A stretch of DNA of 34,973 nucleotides from Bacillota bacterium (lineage in GTDB: Bacteria > Bacillota > Thermincolia > Thermincolales > UBA2595). The position numbers were made by a program, and so were the translations under genes. This document shows positions 33,569 to 34,973 of this stretch, one piece after another. Location: assembly GCA_021847735.1 (NCBI GenBank), contig JAJZQD010000016.1, positions 1-34,973 on the forward strand. Direction: 5' to 3'. The notes under the pieces were generated by a model. It ran no database searches. It saw nothing but the letters and a program-made list of their open reading frames with translations, and was not told where the DNA came from. The number at the start of each line of letters is the position of its first letter. Within the stretch, counting starts at the first letter, position 1.

Positions 33569-34195
33569 CTATTTTGCTTTTACGCTACTTTTAACGATAA
33601 GTAAACTACCCTTTGGTCCCGGTACAGCACCTTTTACGATTAGCAGGTTTCTTTCGGTATCCACTTTAACGATTTCGAGGTTCTGCACGGTTACTCTTGT
33701 ACCGCCTAAACGTCCAGGGCGTTTGGTGCCTTTGAAAACCCTGGCCGGTCCTTTTGCTCCGGCACTACCTACCCGGCGGTGACTCTTCGAACCATGACCC
33801 ATCGGGCCTCTCTGGAAGTTATGCCTCTTGATACTGCCTGCAAAACCTTTACCTTTGGAGGTCCCAATAACGTCTACAGCCTCACCCTGTTCAAAAACAT
33901 CAGCCTTAAGCTCCTGTCCTACCTGATATTCATCTACATTATCAACAGTAAATTCCTTCAGATAACGCTGGGGTTTGATGTTAGATTTGGCAAAGTGACC
34001 TTTAGTCGGTTTATTGGCCCGCGCCTCAGCACGTTCGCTGAAACCCACCTGTAGAGCGTTATAACCGTCAGACTCAACGGTTTTCTTTTGTACAACAAAG
34101 CAGGGTCCTGCCTGCACAACAGTAACTGGCACTATTCTGCCATCTTCTTTATAAAGTTGGGTCATCCCCAATTTAGTTCCGAGTATACTTTTCAT
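33569..34195 (-). CDS. rplC: 50S ribosomal protein L3
   Basis: A 208-residue L3 ([59 protein letters not shown]). It is an assembly-initiating 23S-binding protein whose central loop nears the peptidyl transferase centre. ATG at 34195 has AGGAGGTGG upstream. It is separated from rpsJ by an unusually long 146-bp gap for this operon. Confidence 0.99.
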   Translation of the reverse strand: MKSILGTKLGMTQLYKEDGRIVPVTVVQAGPCFVVQKKTVESDGYNALQVGFSERAEARANKPTKGHFAKSNIKPQRYLKEFTVDNVDEYQVGQELKADVFEQGEAVDVIGTSKGKGFAGSIKRHNFQRGPMGHGSKSHRRVGSAGAKGPARVFKGTKRPGRLGGTRVTVQNLEIVKVDTERNLLIVKGAVPGPKGSLLIVKSSVKAK

Positions 34196-34216
34196 TTCGC
34201 CACCTCCTAAGCTTCC

Positions 34217-34259
34217 GGTGTCCAGTGGTCAACCGTCCTGAGCCTTGCCCAGGTACACC
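34217..34259 (-). promoter_or_regulatory. Possible leader structure between rpsJ and rplC
   Basis: In the 146-bp rpsJ-rplC gap, GGTGT (34217-34221) plus CC pairs with GG plus ACACC (34255-34259) with one bulge, enclosing about 29 bases. It ends about 20 bp before the rplC start and just ahead of its ribosome-binding site. It could be a regulatory leader or a processing site. The remaining gap is AT-rich without an obvious promoter. Confidence 0.3.
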
Positions 34260-34341
34260 TGACATCCAACACTCTTTTACGTAATACTTTTTTGTATACT
34301 TTCGGCATTTCTCGCATACTTTTTATTGCACATAAAATTTA

Positions 34342-34650
34342 TTACAGCTTAATTTCTATATCAACACCGGCCGGTAGATCTAGCCTCATAAGAGCATCCA
34401 CCGTTTTCGGTGTAGGTTCCAAGATATCAATCAACCGCTTGTGTGTCCTCATTTCAAACTGTTCCCGGGAATCCTTGTTTACATGTGGAGACCTCAGGAT
34501 TGTATAAATACTTTTCTCTGTGGGAAGAGGAACGGGCCCGGCAACACCGGCACCGGTTCTTTTTGCGGTATCCACTATTTTCTCCGCGGACTGATCAAGA
34601 ATTTTGTGATCATAGGCCTTCAGCCTAATCCTAATTTTTTGCTTACCCAT
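34342..34650 (-). CDS. rpsJ: 30S ribosomal protein S10
   Basis: A 102-residue S10 ([60 protein letters not shown]). It is also the NusE antitermination partner. ATG at 34650 is preceded by AAGGAGGTACAAAT; the 12 additional upstream codons of the open frame are rejected. It is the first gene of the S10 operon, 214 bp after tuf. Confidence 0.99.
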   Translation of the reverse strand: MGKQKIRIRLKAYDHKILDQSAEKIVDTAKRTGAGVAGPVPLPTEKSIYTILRSPHVNKDSREQFEMRTHKRLIDILEPTPKTVDALMRLDLPAGVDIEIKL

Positions 34651-34805
34651 ATTTGTACCTCCTTTTCGCCCGATTGTCACGGACATTCTCAGTGAAAAAC
34701 ACCTAATTCTCGATTAGCAACCTTTCACCTCATCGCAATGTATCCAACACAGCACTTTATGCTTTTCGGGGTTCTTTTTTCTTATTAACTTAAAAACAGA
34801 TGAGT

Positions 34806-34842
34806 GGTAAGTACTACTCCTTTAAAAGGAGTAGTACTTACC
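34806..34842. terminator. 37-nt near-perfect palindrome between tuf and rpsJ
   Basis: The 18-base arm GGTAAGTACTACTCCTTT (34806-34823) is exactly complementary to 34825-34842, with one central base. It begins 22 bp after the tuf stop on the minus strand. A T-run (GTTTTTAAG) occurs only about 10 bases beyond the stem, so it is an atypical terminator. It could also be a protein-binding or RNase III-processed site. The rest of the 214-bp spacer shows no clear promoter. Confidence 0.65.
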
Positions 34843-34864
34843 CATTAAATTGCTGAATTCTTCT

Positions 34865-34973
34865 TTATTTGGTTATTGAACTGACTACACCGGCACCCAC
34901 TGTCCGGCCGCCTTCACGGATAGCAAAGCGGAGGCCTTCTTCGGTGGCAATCGGGGTGATTAGTTCTATCGTT
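34865..34973 (-). CDS. tuf: Elongation factor Tu, C-terminal end (runs off window)
   Basis: The last 36 residues are visible: [20 protein letters not shown], then [15 protein letters not shown] and TAA. The [12 protein letters not shown] block is diagnostic of EF-Tu domain 3. The 5' part lies beyond the window. Its place before rpsJ matches the str-S10 order (rpsL-rpsG-fusA-tuf-rpsJ). Confidence 0.97.
   Translation of the reverse strand, partial: TIELITPIATEEGLRFAIREGGRTVGAGVVSSITK

Noticed and set aside
1-34973. tRNA, rRNA or transposase genes
   Set aside because: None recognised on either strand by reading for conserved tRNA arms, rRNA segments or transposase motifs.

Overview
The window looks like chromosomal DNA of an endospore-forming, anaerobic Gram-positive bacterium of the Clostridia (Desulfotomaculum/Thermincola-like Peptococcaceae). 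This is inferred from gene content and order. The ribosomal proteins are of Firmicutes type, with Zn-binding forms of S14 (type Z), S4, L36 and L24. Spore-former genes (CwlD, a Spo0F-like receiver) sit beside a [NiFe] hydrogenase, a decaheme c-type cytochrome lipoprotein, hemerythrin and a rubrerythrin-like protein. No species name can be proved from the sequence.

Layout. (1) 1-6.6 kb, accessory metabolism: the 5' end of a Tat-exported [NiFe] hydrogenase small subunit (minus), a FAD amine-oxidase/HemY-like oxidoreductase (plus), the AmmeMemoRadiSam pair (a Memo-AMMECR1 fusion and a radical SAM enzyme, minus), CwlD amidase (plus) and a decaheme lipoprotein cytochrome (minus). (2) 6.7-7.8 kb: rplM-rpsI with promoter, leader hairpin and terminator. 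(3) 7.8-16.2 kb: an accessory block lying between truA and rplM, which are usually neighbours. It holds an M-box Mg2+ riboswitch operon (PRC/MgtE-N/CBS protein plus an Nramp-related transporter), a PAP2 phosphatase, a TPR membrane protein, bacteriohemerythrin, a Spo0F-like receiver, a CBS-pair protein, a flavoredoxin-like protein and a ferritin-like protein. (4) 16.2-19.5 kb: ecfA1-ecfA2-ecfT-truA. (5) 19.6-35 kb: the tuf-S10-spc-alpha ribosomal supercluster on the minus strand, from the 3' end of tuf to rplQ, including secY, map, a KOW-domain gene, infA, rpmJ and rpoA. adk is absent from its usual place between secY and map.

The most unusual structure is a family of four long imperfect palindromes of about 100-270 bp (near 5.4, 8.0, 14.45 and 15.87 kb). 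They share two conserved arm motifs and a CCGC/GCGG apical hairpin. Their outer stems differ completely in sequence from copy to copy but stay base-paired in every copy. Three of the four lie between convergent genes, and in copies A, C and D terminator-like hairpins or inverted repeats lie beside the core. They look like an undescribed structured repeat: an RNA, a compound bidirectional terminator or a MITE-like element.

Other regulatory structure includes the complete M-box unit (promoter, aptamer, terminator), a likely L13 leader hairpin, a near-perfect 37-nt palindrome between tuf and rpsJ, and several operator-like inverted repeats.
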